From assembly GCA_963697705.1 (NCBI GenBank), contig CAVOPA010000003.1:186001-250000 (forward strand): a stretch of DNA of 64,000 nucleotides. The letters run 5' to 3'. Positions 11,100 through 20,489 of this stretch are shown in pieces. Numbering within the stretch: position 1 is the stretch's first letter; every line of letters starts with the position of its first letter. The notes beneath the pieces were generated by a model. It did no database searches, was not told the DNA's origin, and saw nothing but the letters and a program-made list of their open reading frames with translations. Both the position numbers and the translations under genes were made by a program. This stretch comes from CAVUCH01 sp963697705. Its GTDB lineage: Bacteria; Acidobacteriota; Vicinamibacteria; Vicinamibacterales; JAENWD01.

Positions 11100-12922
11100 G
11101 TAGACACGGCGGCCACGGCACATCCCGCCGTGGGTTCCTGCGGATCCTCGCACACTGCGCGGCAGCGGGGGCCACCTCGGGTCTCGGAATCCGCGAGGCT
11201 CGTGCCGGGAAGTCCGGGCCCGGCGCCGCCGGGGCCGGCAGCGTCGTGTTCGAGGACATCACGAGCGCCGCTGGCCTCGCGCAGGCGCTGAACGTGTCGG
11301 GCAGTCCCGACAACAAGCAGTTCCTGCTCGAAGAGATGGGCTGTGGCGTCGCACTCTTCGATTACGACAACGACGGCTGGCTGGATATCTTCCTGGTCAA
11401 CGGCAGCAGCTTCGACGAGCAGGTACGCGCGCGCAAGCCCACCAGCTATCTGTTTCACAACAACCGGGACGGCACGTTCAGCGACCGGACCGCGGAGGCC
11501 GGCCTGACTCGTTCCGGGTGGGGCCAGGCGTGCTGCGTCGGCGATTACGACAACGACGGGTTCGACGATCTGTTCGTCACCTATTGGGGCCGGAGCGTTC
11601 TCTATCACAACAATGGCGACGGAACGTTCACGGATGTTTCGGAACGGGCCGGAGTGGCCGGGCCCGAGGGCAGGTGGGGCGCGGGCTGCTGTTTCCTGGA
11701 CTACGATCGCGACGGGCACCTCGATCTCTTCGTTTCGAGCTACGTGAATTTCGACCCGCTGAAGGCGCCGCGCCCGGGCGACGGCGCCTATTGCCGCTAC
11801 AACGACATACCGGTACCGTGCGGCCCCCTGGGGTTCGCCGGTGGAACAAACGCGCTCTATCGCAATCGCGGCGACGGCACCTTCGTCGACGTCTCGGAGG
11901 CGTCCGGCATCGCGCGCCCGCGCGGACCTGCGTCGATGGTCTTCGTGAGCACGAACTGGCGGCCCACGGGTTCCTATGCCATGGGCGCTGCGGCCGCTGA
12001 TTTCGACAACGACGGCTGGCCCGACATCTACGTCGCGTCAGACACCGCCCCGAGTCTGCTGTACCGCAACAATCATGACGGAACTTTCCGGGAGGTCGGG
12101 GTTCCGGCAGGCTGCGCCTTCGACGAGAATGGCGCAGCTCTGGCGGGCATGGGCGTCGGTGTCGGTGATTTCGACTCCGACGGCTGGCTCGACATCGTCC
12201 GAACCAACTTCAGCGAGCAGGTCACGACGTTGTACCGGAACTCCGGCGAAGCGTTCGCCGATACCAGCATCAGGGCAGGGCTTGGGGTGAACCGGAAGTA
12301 CGTCGGATTCGGCGTCGGCTTCTTCGATTTCGACAACGACGGCTGGAAGGATCTCTTCATCGCGAACGGCCATGTGTACTCACAGATCGCGGGTCGGAAG
12401 CTGCACCTCACCTACCGGCAGCCGAAGATCGTCTACCGGAATCTGGGCAACGGCCGCTTCGAGGACGTGTCGGCGACACTCGGGGACGCCATCCGGTCGC
12501 CGAATCTCGGGCGCGGCTGCGCCTTCGGTGACTTCGACAATGACGGCGATGTCGATGTGATCGTCAACAACCTGGACGGCCCGCCTTCCTTGTTGCGCAA
12601 CGATGGCGGGAACGCGAACAACTGGATCATGATCAAGTGCGTAGGCACACGCTCGAATCGCTCGGGGATCGGTACACGGGTTCGTGTCACTCGCGTCAGG
12701 GAGACCCAGATCGACGAGGTGAGGAGCGGGTCGGGCTATTATTCGCAGAGCGACTTCCGCCTGCACTTCGGCCTGGCGCGGGCGACCGCGGCCGATCTCG
12801 TCGAGATCGCGTGGCCCTCCGGTGTGAACGAGACCTTCCACAACCTGGCCGCCAATCACCTCTACGTGATCCGCGAGTCCGAGGGCATCGTCGACACCCG
12901 GAAGTTCGGGTCGGGCAGGTGA
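11096..12922 (+). CDS. CRTAC1/ASPIC-UnbV family protein, copy 1 (Tat signal)
   Basis: GTG 11096 overlaps the TPR stop by four bases and gives a twin-arginine signal (SRRGFLRILAHCAAAGA). The mature protein contains repeated FG-GAP/VCBS units with calcium-binding loops (DYDNDGWLDIF, DYDNDGFDDLFV, DYDRDGHLDLFV, DFDNDGWPDIYV, DFDNDGDVDVIV), which predict a beta-propeller. It ends with the ASPIC/UnbV domain (RSNRSGIGTRVRV; HFGLARATAADLVEIAWPSG). The size of about 608 residues is usual. A longer upstream extension in the same frame lies inside the TPR gene and is rejected. The function of this family in bacteria is not established; carbohydrate or surface binding is assumed. It is coupled to two paralogues downstream. 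Confidence 0.9.
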   Translation: MSRHGGHGTSRRGFLRILAHCAAAGATSGLGIREARAGKSGPGAAGAGSVVFEDITSAAGLAQALNVSGSPDNKQFLLEEMGCGVALFDYDNDGWLDIFLVNGSSFDEQVRARKPTSYLFHNNRDGTFSDRTAEAGLTRSGWGQACCVGDYDNDGFDDLFVTYWGRSVLYHNNGDGTFTDVSERAGVAGPEGRWGAGCCFLDYDRDGHLDLFVSSYVNFDPLKAPRPGDGAYCRYNDIPVPCGPLGFAGGTNALYRNRGDGTFVDVSEASGIARPRGPASMVFVSTNWRPTGSYAMGAAAADFDNDGWPDIYVASDTAPSLLYRNNHDGTFREVGVPAGCAFDENGAALAGMGVGVGDFDSDGWLDIVRTNFSEQVTTLYRNSGEAFADTSIRAGLGVNRKYVGFGVGFFDFDNDGWKDLFIANGHVYSQIAGRKLHLTYRQPKIVYRNLGNGRFEDVSATLGDAIRSPNLGRGCAFGDFDNDGDVDVIVNNLDGPPSLLRNDGGNANNWIMIKCVGTRSNRSGIGTRVRVTRVRETQIDEVRSGSGYYSQSDFRLHFGLARATAADLVEIAWPSGVNETFHNLAANHLYVIRESEGIVDTRKFGSGR

Positions 12923-14664
12923 TGGGCGGATGGCGAAGGGCGGGCTGCTGGGCCGTCGGAGCGGGCTGTCTGCCGGTACTGCTCGGCGCTGCACCCGAGC
13001 CAGAGGGGCAGTTCACGGATATCACCGCCGCGGCGGGCATCAACTTCCGGCACCAGAGCTCGGCAACATCGAGCAAGTATCTGGTCGAGACCATGGGCGG
13101 TGGCGTCGCCCTCTTCGATTACGACAACGATGGCCGGCTGGACGTCTTCTTCACGAATGGCGCCCGGATCGACGACCCGATGGCCAAGGCGGCGCGGCCT
13201 GACAAATCGGCCCCGACGTTCTGGAACCGCCTCTATCGCCAGAACGGCGACGGCACCTTCAGCGATATGACGGAGAAGGCCGGCGTCACCGGGATGCCGC
13301 AGAACTACTACGGCATGGGCGCCGCCGTCGGGGATTACGACAACGACGGCTTTGCCGACCTTTATGTGACCAATTACGGCGGCAACACGCTATATCGCAA
13401 CCTTGGCGACGGCACATTCGTGGACGTCACGAAACAGGCCGGGGTGGCGGCCGGGGACTGGAGCGCCAGCGCAGGGTTCTTCGATTACGACAATGACGGC
13501 CGCCTCGACCTGTTCGTGACGCGGTACGTCGATTGGAACTTCGAGAACAACCGCTACTGCGGCGAAAAGAGACCGGGATACCGGGCGTACTGTCACCCCG
13601 ACAACTACGGCGGGCTCACCGACGTCCTCTACCGCAACAACGGCGACGGCACGTTCACAGATGTCTCGGCCAAGGCCGGGATCAGCAATCCAGAAGGAAA
13701 GGGACTCGGTGTCTCCTTTGCTGATTACGATGCCGACGGGTTCATGGACGTGTACGTGGCGAACGACTCGGTGCAGGGCTTCCTGTATCACAACAACGGG
13801 AACGGTACCTTCAGCGAGGTCGGCCTGCTTGCGGGCGTTGGATTCAACGAGGACGGCAAGACCTTCGCGGGGATGGGCGTGGAGTTCGCCGACTACGACA
13901 ACGACGGTCGGCCCGACATCATCGTGACCGATCTGTCGAACGAACGCTACCGGCTCTTTCGCCAGAATGATGACGGCAGCTTTCGGGACGCGACGAGCAT
14001 GTCGGGCGTGGGCGCCGCCACGCTGCCCTTCTCGGGCTGGAGCACACGCTTCTTCGATTACGACAACGACGGCTGGAAGGACCTGTTCGTGGCACAGGGC
14101 CACGTCATGGACACCATCGAGAAGACGTCGCCGAATCTCCGCTATCTGCAGCCGCCGCTGTTGCTGCGGAACGTCTCCGGCCGGTTCGTCAGGGTGATGC
14201 CCGGCGCGCCCTTTCAGCGGGAGTGGGCCGGTCGCGGCGCGGCTTTCGGCGACCTCGACAACGACGGCGATACCGACGTCGTGATCAGCACGACAGGCCA
14301 GAACGCCATCGTGCTGCGCAACGACGGCGGCAACCGCAGGAACTGGCTCGGAATACGAACGGTCGGCCGGAAATCCAACCGTGACGGGATCGGGTGCCGC
14401 GTGAAGGTCGTGACCGCATCCGGGCTGAATCAGTATTTCACCGTCAACACGGCTGTGGGTTATCTCTCGGCCAGCGACAAGCGGCTGCTCGTCGGTCTCG
14501 ACAAGGAGCCCCTGGCGAAGCTGGTGGAGATCCGGTGGCCGTCCGGACTCGTGCAGAGATTCGAGAACGTGACAGCAGGACAGACACTGGTCGCGACCGA
14601 GCCGGCTTCAGGGGACGGCACGGGCGAGCCTCGAAGCCGCTCGCTTGGGAGTCCCGGTCGATGA
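12922..14664 (+). CDS. CRTAC1/ASPIC-UnbV family protein, copy 2
   Basis: ATG 12922 overlaps the preceding TGA by one base. The N terminus (GGWRRAGCWAVGAGCLPVLLG) looks like a short export signal. The 580-residue protein has FG-GAP loops (DYDNDGRLDVFF, DYDNDGFADLYV, DYDADGFMDVYV, DYDNDGWKDLFV, DLDNDGDTDVVI) and an ASPIC/UnbV C terminus (KSNRDGIGCRVKV; VGLDKEPLAKLVEIRWPSG). It is clearly paralogous to its two neighbours but diverged from both, so the array is an old duplication. The function is unassigned; its position suggests it works with the TPR proteins and the TonB receptor. Confidence 0.88.
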   Translation: MGGWRRAGCWAVGAGCLPVLLGAAPEPEGQFTDITAAAGINFRHQSSATSSKYLVETMGGGVALFDYDNDGRLDVFFTNGARIDDPMAKAARPDKSAPTFWNRLYRQNGDGTFSDMTEKAGVTGMPQNYYGMGAAVGDYDNDGFADLYVTNYGGNTLYRNLGDGTFVDVTKQAGVAAGDWSASAGFFDYDNDGRLDLFVTRYVDWNFENNRYCGEKRPGYRAYCHPDNYGGLTDVLYRNNGDGTFTDVSAKAGISNPEGKGLGVSFADYDADGFMDVYVANDSVQGFLYHNNGNGTFSEVGLLAGVGFNEDGKTFAGMGVEFADYDNDGRPDIIVTDLSNERYRLFRQNDDGSFRDATSMSGVGAATLPFSGWSTRFFDYDNDGWKDLFVAQGHVMDTIEKTSPNLRYLQPPLLLRNVSGRFVRVMPGAPFQREWAGRGAAFGDLDNDGDTDVVISTTGQNAIVLRNDGGNRRNWLGIRTVGRKSNRDGIGCRVKVVTASGLNQYFTVNTAVGYLSASDKRLLVGLDKEPLAKLVEIRWPSGLVQRFENVTAGQTLVATEPASGDGTGEPRSRSLGSPGR

Positions 14665-16406
14665 TGACCCGACGGCAACTGCTCACGCTGCTCGCGTGCT
14701 CGGCGGGCCGGCCGGCGTTCGCTCAGGGGGTCTCCTCACGGGGGGTCAAGGCCCAGCCCCGCGGCAAGCCTTCGGGCCGGCCGTTCCCGGCGCGGTTCAC
14801 GGATGTGGGCGCGCAGGCGGGCCTCTCCCAGCCGGTTGTGTACGGGGGCATCGACTCGAAGGCGTACATCATCGAAGTGGTCGGCTGCGGCATCGCGTTC
14901 ATCGACTACGACAACGACGGCTGGCTGGATCTGTTCGTGCTGAGCGGAACCCGCCTCGAAGGTGCGCCGCCCGGGGCGACCAACCGGCTGTACAAAAACA
15001 ATCGCGACGGCACGTTCACCGATGTGACCGAGAAGGCCGGCGTGGGCCGGGCGGGCTGGGCCTCGGCCATCACGGTTGGCGACTACGACAACGACGGTTT
15101 CGACGATCTGTTCGTGACCTATTACGGTCACAACGTGCTCTATCACAACAACGGCGATGGGACCTTCACCGATGTGACCGCATCGGCGGGTCTCGCCGCG
15201 GCCACGGTCCGGTACGGGTCCGGGTGCACCTGGGTCGACTACGACCGGGACGGGCGCCTGGATCTGTTCGTCGCGACCTACCTCAATGCGACGCTCGACA
15301 CGCTGCCGAAGCGGGGCGAAAACGCCGACTGCCGCTGGAAGGGCGTGCCCGTGAACTGTGGCCCCAGGGGACTGCCTCCAGGATCCGTTCAGCTGTTCCG
15401 AAACAACGGTGACGGCACGTTCACCGACGTCAGCCGGCAGTCTGGGGTCGCCGCAGCGACGGGGTCGTACCCGATGACGGCGGTCGCCGCCGATTACGAC
15501 AACGACGGCTGGCCCGACATCTACGTCGCCTGCGACTCGACCCCGAGCTGGTTGTTCCGCAATCAGCATGACGGCACGTTCCGCGAAGAAGCGCTCGAGC
15601 GTGGCGTGGCCCTCAGCGAAGATGGCATGGAGCAGGCGGGCATGGGTATCGGCATCGGCGACTACGATCTCGACGGCAACATCGACATCTTCAAGACCCA
15701 TTTCGCGGACGACACGAACGTCCTCTACCGGAACGACGGCAAGGGCAATTTCGACGACTTCACCATCCGTGCCGGTATCGGTGTCGAGACCCGGTACATC
15801 GGCTGGGGAGCCGGCATTGTCGATCTCGACAACGACGGCTTTCCGGACGTGTTCATGGTGACCGGCAGCGTGTATCCCGAGGTCGAACGGGCCTTGCCGG
15901 CCTATCCATTCCGCACACCCCGTCTGGTCTTCCGCAACCTCGGCGACGGGCGGTTCGAGGAGCTCATCGAGGAAGCGGGCCCCGGCGTGGCCGCGGCGCA
16001 CACGAGCCGGGGTTGCGCATTCGGCGATTTCGACAACGATGGCGACATGGACGTGGTCATCGTCAACATGAACGAACCGCCGTCGCTGCTGCGGAACGAC
16101 GTGTCCGGAAGCGGCCACTGGCTGAAGGTCCTCCTGATGGGCGTGCAATCGAACCGGAGCGCCATCGGCGCGCGCGTCATCGCGCGATACGGCGCCCGCA
16201 CGCAGGCGCAGGACGTCACGGCACAGGCGAGCTTCTACTCCGCCAACGATCGCCGTCTGCATTTCGGGCTCGGTGCCGCGGCGTCCGCGGACCTGACCAT
16301 CCGGTGGCCGAGCGGTGCGATGGAGACCGTGCGAAACGTCGCCGCCGATCAGCTCGTCGTCATTCGTGAAGGCGCCGGCGTCGTTCGAACGCAGAAGTTC
16401 CGCTGA
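14661..16406 (+). CDS. CRTAC1/ASPIC-UnbV family protein, copy 3 (Tat-like signal)
   Basis: ATG 14661 overlaps the stop of copy 2 (ATGATGA). The N terminus MTRRQLLTLLACSAGRPAFAQG is a twin-arginine-like signal ending in an AQG cleavage site. Calcium-loop FG-GAP repeats follow (DYDNDGWLDLFV, DYDNDGFDDLFV, DYDRDGRLDLFV, DYDLDGNIDIFK, DLDNDGFPDVFM, DFDNDGDMDVVI), and the C-terminal ASPIC/UnbV domain carries SNRSAIGARVIA and HFGLGAAASADLTIRWPSG. It has 581 residues and is closest in organisation to copy 1, since both share a cysteine-containing CRYND/CRWKG and CGP segment. It is followed after one base by the GH51 gene, so a shared transcript is very likely. Confidence 0.9.
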   Translation: MMTRRQLLTLLACSAGRPAFAQGVSSRGVKAQPRGKPSGRPFPARFTDVGAQAGLSQPVVYGGIDSKAYIIEVVGCGIAFIDYDNDGWLDLFVLSGTRLEGAPPGATNRLYKNNRDGTFTDVTEKAGVGRAGWASAITVGDYDNDGFDDLFVTYYGHNVLYHNNGDGTFTDVTASAGLAAATVRYGSGCTWVDYDRDGRLDLFVATYLNATLDTLPKRGENADCRWKGVPVNCGPRGLPPGSVQLFRNNGDGTFTDVSRQSGVAAATGSYPMTAVAADYDNDGWPDIYVACDSTPSWLFRNQHDGTFREEALERGVALSEDGMEQAGMGIGIGDYDLDGNIDIFKTHFADDTNVLYRNDGKGNFDDFTIRAGIGVETRYIGWGAGIVDLDNDGFPDVFMVTGSVYPEVERALPAYPFRTPRLVFRNLGDGRFEELIEEAGPGVAAAHTSRGCAFGDFDNDGDMDVVIVNMNEPPSLLRNDVSGSGHWLKVLLMGVQSNRSAIGARVIARYGARTQAQDVTAQASFYSANDRRLHFGLGAAASADLTIRWPSGAMETVRNVAADQLVVIREGAGVVRTQKFR

Positions 16407-16407
16407 G

Positions 16408-18445
16408 ATGGGCACCATCAGGCCAGCCGTTCGTTCGCCCGGGATCGCACGTCGCGGTGCGATGCTCGCCGCGCTCGTCGTCGCCGCTGTTCTCGCGGCG
16501 GCCGCACAAACCGCCCTCCCGCCAGCCGCGGCAACCATCACGATCGACGCGCGGAAAGTGGAAGGCCGCATCAGCCCGCTGCTCTACGGACAATTCATCG
16601 AGTTCATGTACGAGGGCATCAAGCGCGGACTCGACGCCGAGTTGATCCGCAACCGGGGCTTCGAGGAAGAGCGGACCGCGAGCGGCCTGTCGCGAGACTG
16701 GGCCCGATACCCTGACGACCGCATCGACGACTACGGCATCTCCTGCACCTGGGACGACACGGTCGCCTATCCCGACGCGGTGCGTTCGGAGGCGCTGTTG
16801 ACCGGGCACTCGCTGCGCGTGCAGCTCCGTCCGGGCGTGATCGCGCGCCATGGCGTCTACCAGGGACACGTACCGGTCACAGAGGGCGTCGAATACCGGG
16901 GCTACGTCTGGATCAGGGCGGAGTCGTTCACCGGGACCGTGACGGTGGCGCTCGAAGGCGACAGGACCGGCGGCGCCATTTACGGCGAGGCCTCACTCGC
17001 ACCGGTTGCAGGTGAGTGGCGACAGTACGCGTTCACGCTCCGGCCGGCTGCGAGCGACCCGATGGCGCGCGTCGCTATTCTCTTCACCGGAGCCGGCACG
17101 CTCTGGATCGATCAGGTGTCGCTGGTGCCGGGAACCGCGGTTGGTGGCGTCCGGGCTGATGTCGGGCGGGCGGTGAAGGCGCTCAGGCCTGCTTTCATCC
17201 GCTGGCCGGGCGGCAACGTCGCGCAGGACTACCGGTGGCGGTGGGGCGTCGGTCCGAGGGACGAGCGCCCCACGTGGATCAATCTTTCCTGGAACAACGA
17301 ACCGGAGCCTGCCGATTTCGGCACCGACGAATTCATACGGTTTGCCCGCTCGGTCGGGGCGGAGCCTTCGCTGACGGTCAACGTCGAGGGCCGTGGGGCG
17401 ACCGCCGACGAGGCGGCCGCGTGGGTCGAGTACCTGCAACGGTCCGGCGACGTCGACATACGGCGGGATGCGGGCCCGCAATGGTCATCCCGAACCCTAC
17501 GCGGTGAAGTACTGGGAGATCGGTAACGAGATCTGGGGCGACTGGGTGCGCGGCCACTCGGATGCCGCCACCTACGCGCGCAACGTGACCCGGTACCTGG
17601 CCGCGATGCGCGCGGCGGACCCTTCCATCCAGGTCATCGCCGTCGGCGACAACGACATGGCGTGGAACCGGACCGTGATGCGCCTTGCGGAGGGGCGGAT
17701 CGATTACCTGGCGCTTCACCACTACTACAGCCAGCGTGACATGGGCGGCGATCTGCGCAACCTGCTGGCGCGGCCGCTTCATTACGAGCGCTGGTATGGC
17801 GAGCTCGACGCCGTGCTCCGGGAGGTGGCGCCGGACGGGCGGCCGAAGCTGGCGATCAACGAGTGGGGTCTCGACCTGCCGGAGTCCCAGCAGTACTCCA
17901 TCCTCGGCGCCTTGTACGCGGCTCGGCTGATGAACGTGTTCGAGCGGCGAAGCGACATGGTTGGTATGAGCGCCGTCTCTGATCTCGTGAACGGCTGGCC
18001 GGGCGGCATCATCCAGGCGAGCCGCCACGATGTCTTCCTCACCCCGATCTACCTCGTCAACCGGTTGTACGCGACGCACCTTGGGGCGGAACGGCTGTCG
18101 GCGACCGTCGAAGGCCCCACCGTAACCAGCACTCGGGAGGGACGTGACGTCCCCGTGCTGGACGCCGTGGCGACCCGTTCCGCGGACGGCCGCACGATCT
18201 CCATCAAGGCCGTCAACACTGACCTCGAGCGGCCCCTGCGCACGCGAATCAGCCTGCGCGGAGCGCGCGTGGCCGCGAGCGCCACGCTGGAGCGCGTCGT
18301 CGCCGGATCACTGGTTGCGGCAAACGGATTCAGGACGCCGAACGCAGTCAGGGCCACGCGCGAGTCCGTGAGTGTGCGAAACGGTTTCGTGCTCGATCTG
18401 CCCCGGCACTCGGTATCGGTGCTCACGCTCACTCTCGAGCGCTAG
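16408..18445 (+). CDS. alpha-L-arabinofuranosidase, GH51, secreted (one frameshift near 17470)
   Basis: ATG 16408 starts one base after the CRTAC1 stop. A signal peptide (AMLAALVVAAVLAAAAQTALPP) precedes a carbohydrate-binding-like N-terminal domain (FIEFMYEGIKRGLDAELIRN) and the TIM barrel (FIRWPGGNVAQDYRWRWGVG). Conserved sequence leaves the first frame around 17457-17475 and resumes in the next as RARNGHPEPYAVKYWEIGNE, which holds the acid/base glutamate. The nucleophile glutamate is in KLAINEWGLD. The full product is about 679 residues, normal for secreted GH51. The family hydrolyses terminal arabinofuranosyl linkages. As the last member of the receptor-TPR-CRTAC1 run it gives the best clue that the locus targets an arabinose-containing polymer. 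Confidence 0.88.
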
Positions 18446-18488
18446 CGGCGATCGCGGGTCTCTCGCAACCGTTCTGCTACCATCGCGC

Positions 18489-20207
18489 ATGCTTGCGCCG
18501 CGACGGCTCTCAGCCCGGCTCGTCCTCTCGTGCGCGTGCGTCTGCGCGCTGGCGCTGACCAGGGCGCAAACCCCGGTTTCCACCGCACGGTTCGATATCC
18601 TGATTGCCGGCGGCCGGCTCGTGGACGGCACGGGGGCGCCGTGGGTGCGCGCTGACGTCGGCATCACCGGCGATCACATCGAAGCCATCGGCGCGCTCCG
18701 GCGCGAGGATGCGCGTGCGGTGATCGACGCCACCGACATGGTTGTCGCGCCCGGGTTCATCGACATGCTCGGCCAATCGGAGTTCGCGCTGCTCGTCGAC
18801 AGCCGGGCGGCGAGCAAGATCTACCAGGGGGTGACGACCGAGATCACGGGCGAGGGCAGCTCGATCGCTCCGCTGACCGACGCCATGGCCGAGGACGCGC
18901 GGCCCGAATACGAGCACTTCGGCCTGTCGCTCGACTTCCGGACGCTCGCCGAGTACTTCCGCCGGGTTGAGACCCGCGCACGGCCGGCGCTCAATATCGG
19001 CACCTTCGTCGGCGCCGGCGGCGTGCGCGCCTACGTCATGGGTCTCGAGGATCGTCCGGCGACTGCCGCCGACGTGCAGAAAATGCGCGACCTGGTCGAC
19101 CGGGCGATGCGCGAGGGTGCGCTGGGCGTCAGCACGTCGCTCCAGTACGTTCCTGGCCGGTTCGCCTCGACCGACGAACTGGTCGCGCTGGCGGAGGTGG
19201 CCGCCGCCCGCGGGGGAATCTACATCACGCACCAGCGATCCGAGAGTGCTGCGATCGACGCGTCGCTCGACGAAGTGTTCACGATCGCGGAGCGCGCGCG
19301 CATCCCTGCGGAGATCTGGCACCTGAAGGTTGCTTACCGACCCAATTGGGGCCGGATGCCTGCGGTGCTGCGGCGCATCGAGGACGCGCGCGCGCGAGGA
19401 CTCGACGTCACGGCCGACATCTATCCCTACACCCGCGCCTCGAACGGGCTCGACGCCTGCCTGCCGCTGTGGGTGCGCGAGGGCGGGATCGAGCCGATGC
19501 TCGCGCGCCTGCGCGACCCGGCCGAGCGCGATCGGATCAAGCGCGAGATGGACGACCCGAACGCCACCGCGTGGGAAAACCAGTGGCACGGCGCCGGCGG
19601 CGGCGACGGCGTGATGCTGGCCTCGGTGTTGAATGCCGAGCTGAGGCCATTCGAAGGCTTGACGCTGACCGAGATCGGACGACGCATGGGCAAGGACCCG
19701 CGGGATGCGCTGATGGATCTCGTCATCGAGGACCGCGGCCAGTCCGATTGCATCCTCGCGATCATGGACGAGCAGGACGTCCGCGCAGCGTTGGTCGATC
19801 CGCTCGTCGCGATCGGGACCGACTCGGCCGCGAAGGCCGAAGACGGACCGCTGGCCGAATCGAAGTCGCATCCGCGCGGGTGGGGATCGTTTCCACGCAT
19901 CCTCGGCCACTACGTCCGCGACCAACGGCTCATGCCGCTCGAAGAAGCCGTCCGGAAGATGACGTCACGCCCGGCGGCGCGTGTCGGACTGCACGATCGC
20001 GGCATCATCCGGCGCGGGTTCAAGGCCGATGTGACCGTGTTCGATCCGGCGACGATCCGCGACGTCGCCACCTTCGACGATCCGAACCACTATTCGGTTG
20101 GCGTGCGGCACGTCATCGTGAATGGACGGCCGGTGCTGACCGACGGGCAACTCACGAGCGAGCGGGCGGGCCTCGTATTGCGGGGACCGGCGTATCAGCA
20201 GCCGTGA
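18489..20207 (+). CDS. D-aminoacylase-like amidohydrolase, exported
   Basis: ATG 18489 is chosen because it gives a signal peptide (LVLSCACVCALALTRAQT). The 572-residue protein has an amidohydrolase fold: N-terminal beta domain (DILIAGGRLVDGTGAPWVRA), barrel (YQGVTTEITGEGSSIAPLT; GIYITHQRSES; AEIWHLKVAYR) and C-terminal segment (IGTDSAAKAEDGPLAE; GHYVRDQRLMPLEEAVRKMTS). This is the pattern of N-acyl-D-amino-acid deacylases. The usual HxH metal motif after PGFID is replaced by MLGQSE, so either this subgroup uses a different metal site or the substrate differs. It lies 43 bp after GH51 and may share its transcript. Confidence 0.82.
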   Translation: MLAPRRLSARLVLSCACVCALALTRAQTPVSTARFDILIAGGRLVDGTGAPWVRADVGITGDHIEAIGALRREDARAVIDATDMVVAPGFIDMLGQSEFALLVDSRAASKIYQGVTTEITGEGSSIAPLTDAMAEDARPEYEHFGLSLDFRTLAEYFRRVETRARPALNIGTFVGAGGVRAYVMGLEDRPATAADVQKMRDLVDRAMREGALGVSTSLQYVPGRFASTDELVALAEVAAARGGIYITHQRSESAAIDASLDEVFTIAERARIPAEIWHLKVAYRPNWGRMPAVLRRIEDARARGLDVTADIYPYTRASNGLDACLPLWVREGGIEPMLARLRDPAERDRIKREMDDPNATAWENQWHGAGGGDGVMLASVLNAELRPFEGLTLTEIGRRMGKDPRDALMDLVIEDRGQSDCILAIMDEQDVRAALVDPLVAIGTDSAAKAEDGPLAESKSHPRGWGSFPRILGHYVRDQRLMPLEEAVRKMTSRPAARVGLHDRGIIRRGFKADVTVFDPATIRDVATFDDPNHYSVGVRHVIVNGRPVLTDGQLTSERAGLVLRGPAYQQP

Positions 20208-20489
20208 GCGTTCCCGGCGGGCCGGGCGAAGCCGGGCGCTGCTTCTCGAATGCCACGACGTATTCGTGCGCTGCTCGTCCGCGACTGAGCCCGAGCGTGC
20301 CTGCTCGCGGCCGTTCCTGCCTGCGTCAGAGCGGCGGGTCCTGTGATTTTTCGTGCAAGTAGCCGCAGGATGCGTATCGGCGTTGCGAGTATCTGCCACG
20401 CCAGTGATACAACTCGCCCGTGGCCGCGCGCGATTCACGTTACAATTTCCACCGTTCGTCCCACTCCCCCACAATCAGAGGAAGATCTC

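Noticed and set aside
14736..16571. 611-residue minus-strand frame opposite CRTAC1 copy 3
   Set aside because: Val-rich antisense of the repeated DxDNDG codons; the repeats explain the open frame.
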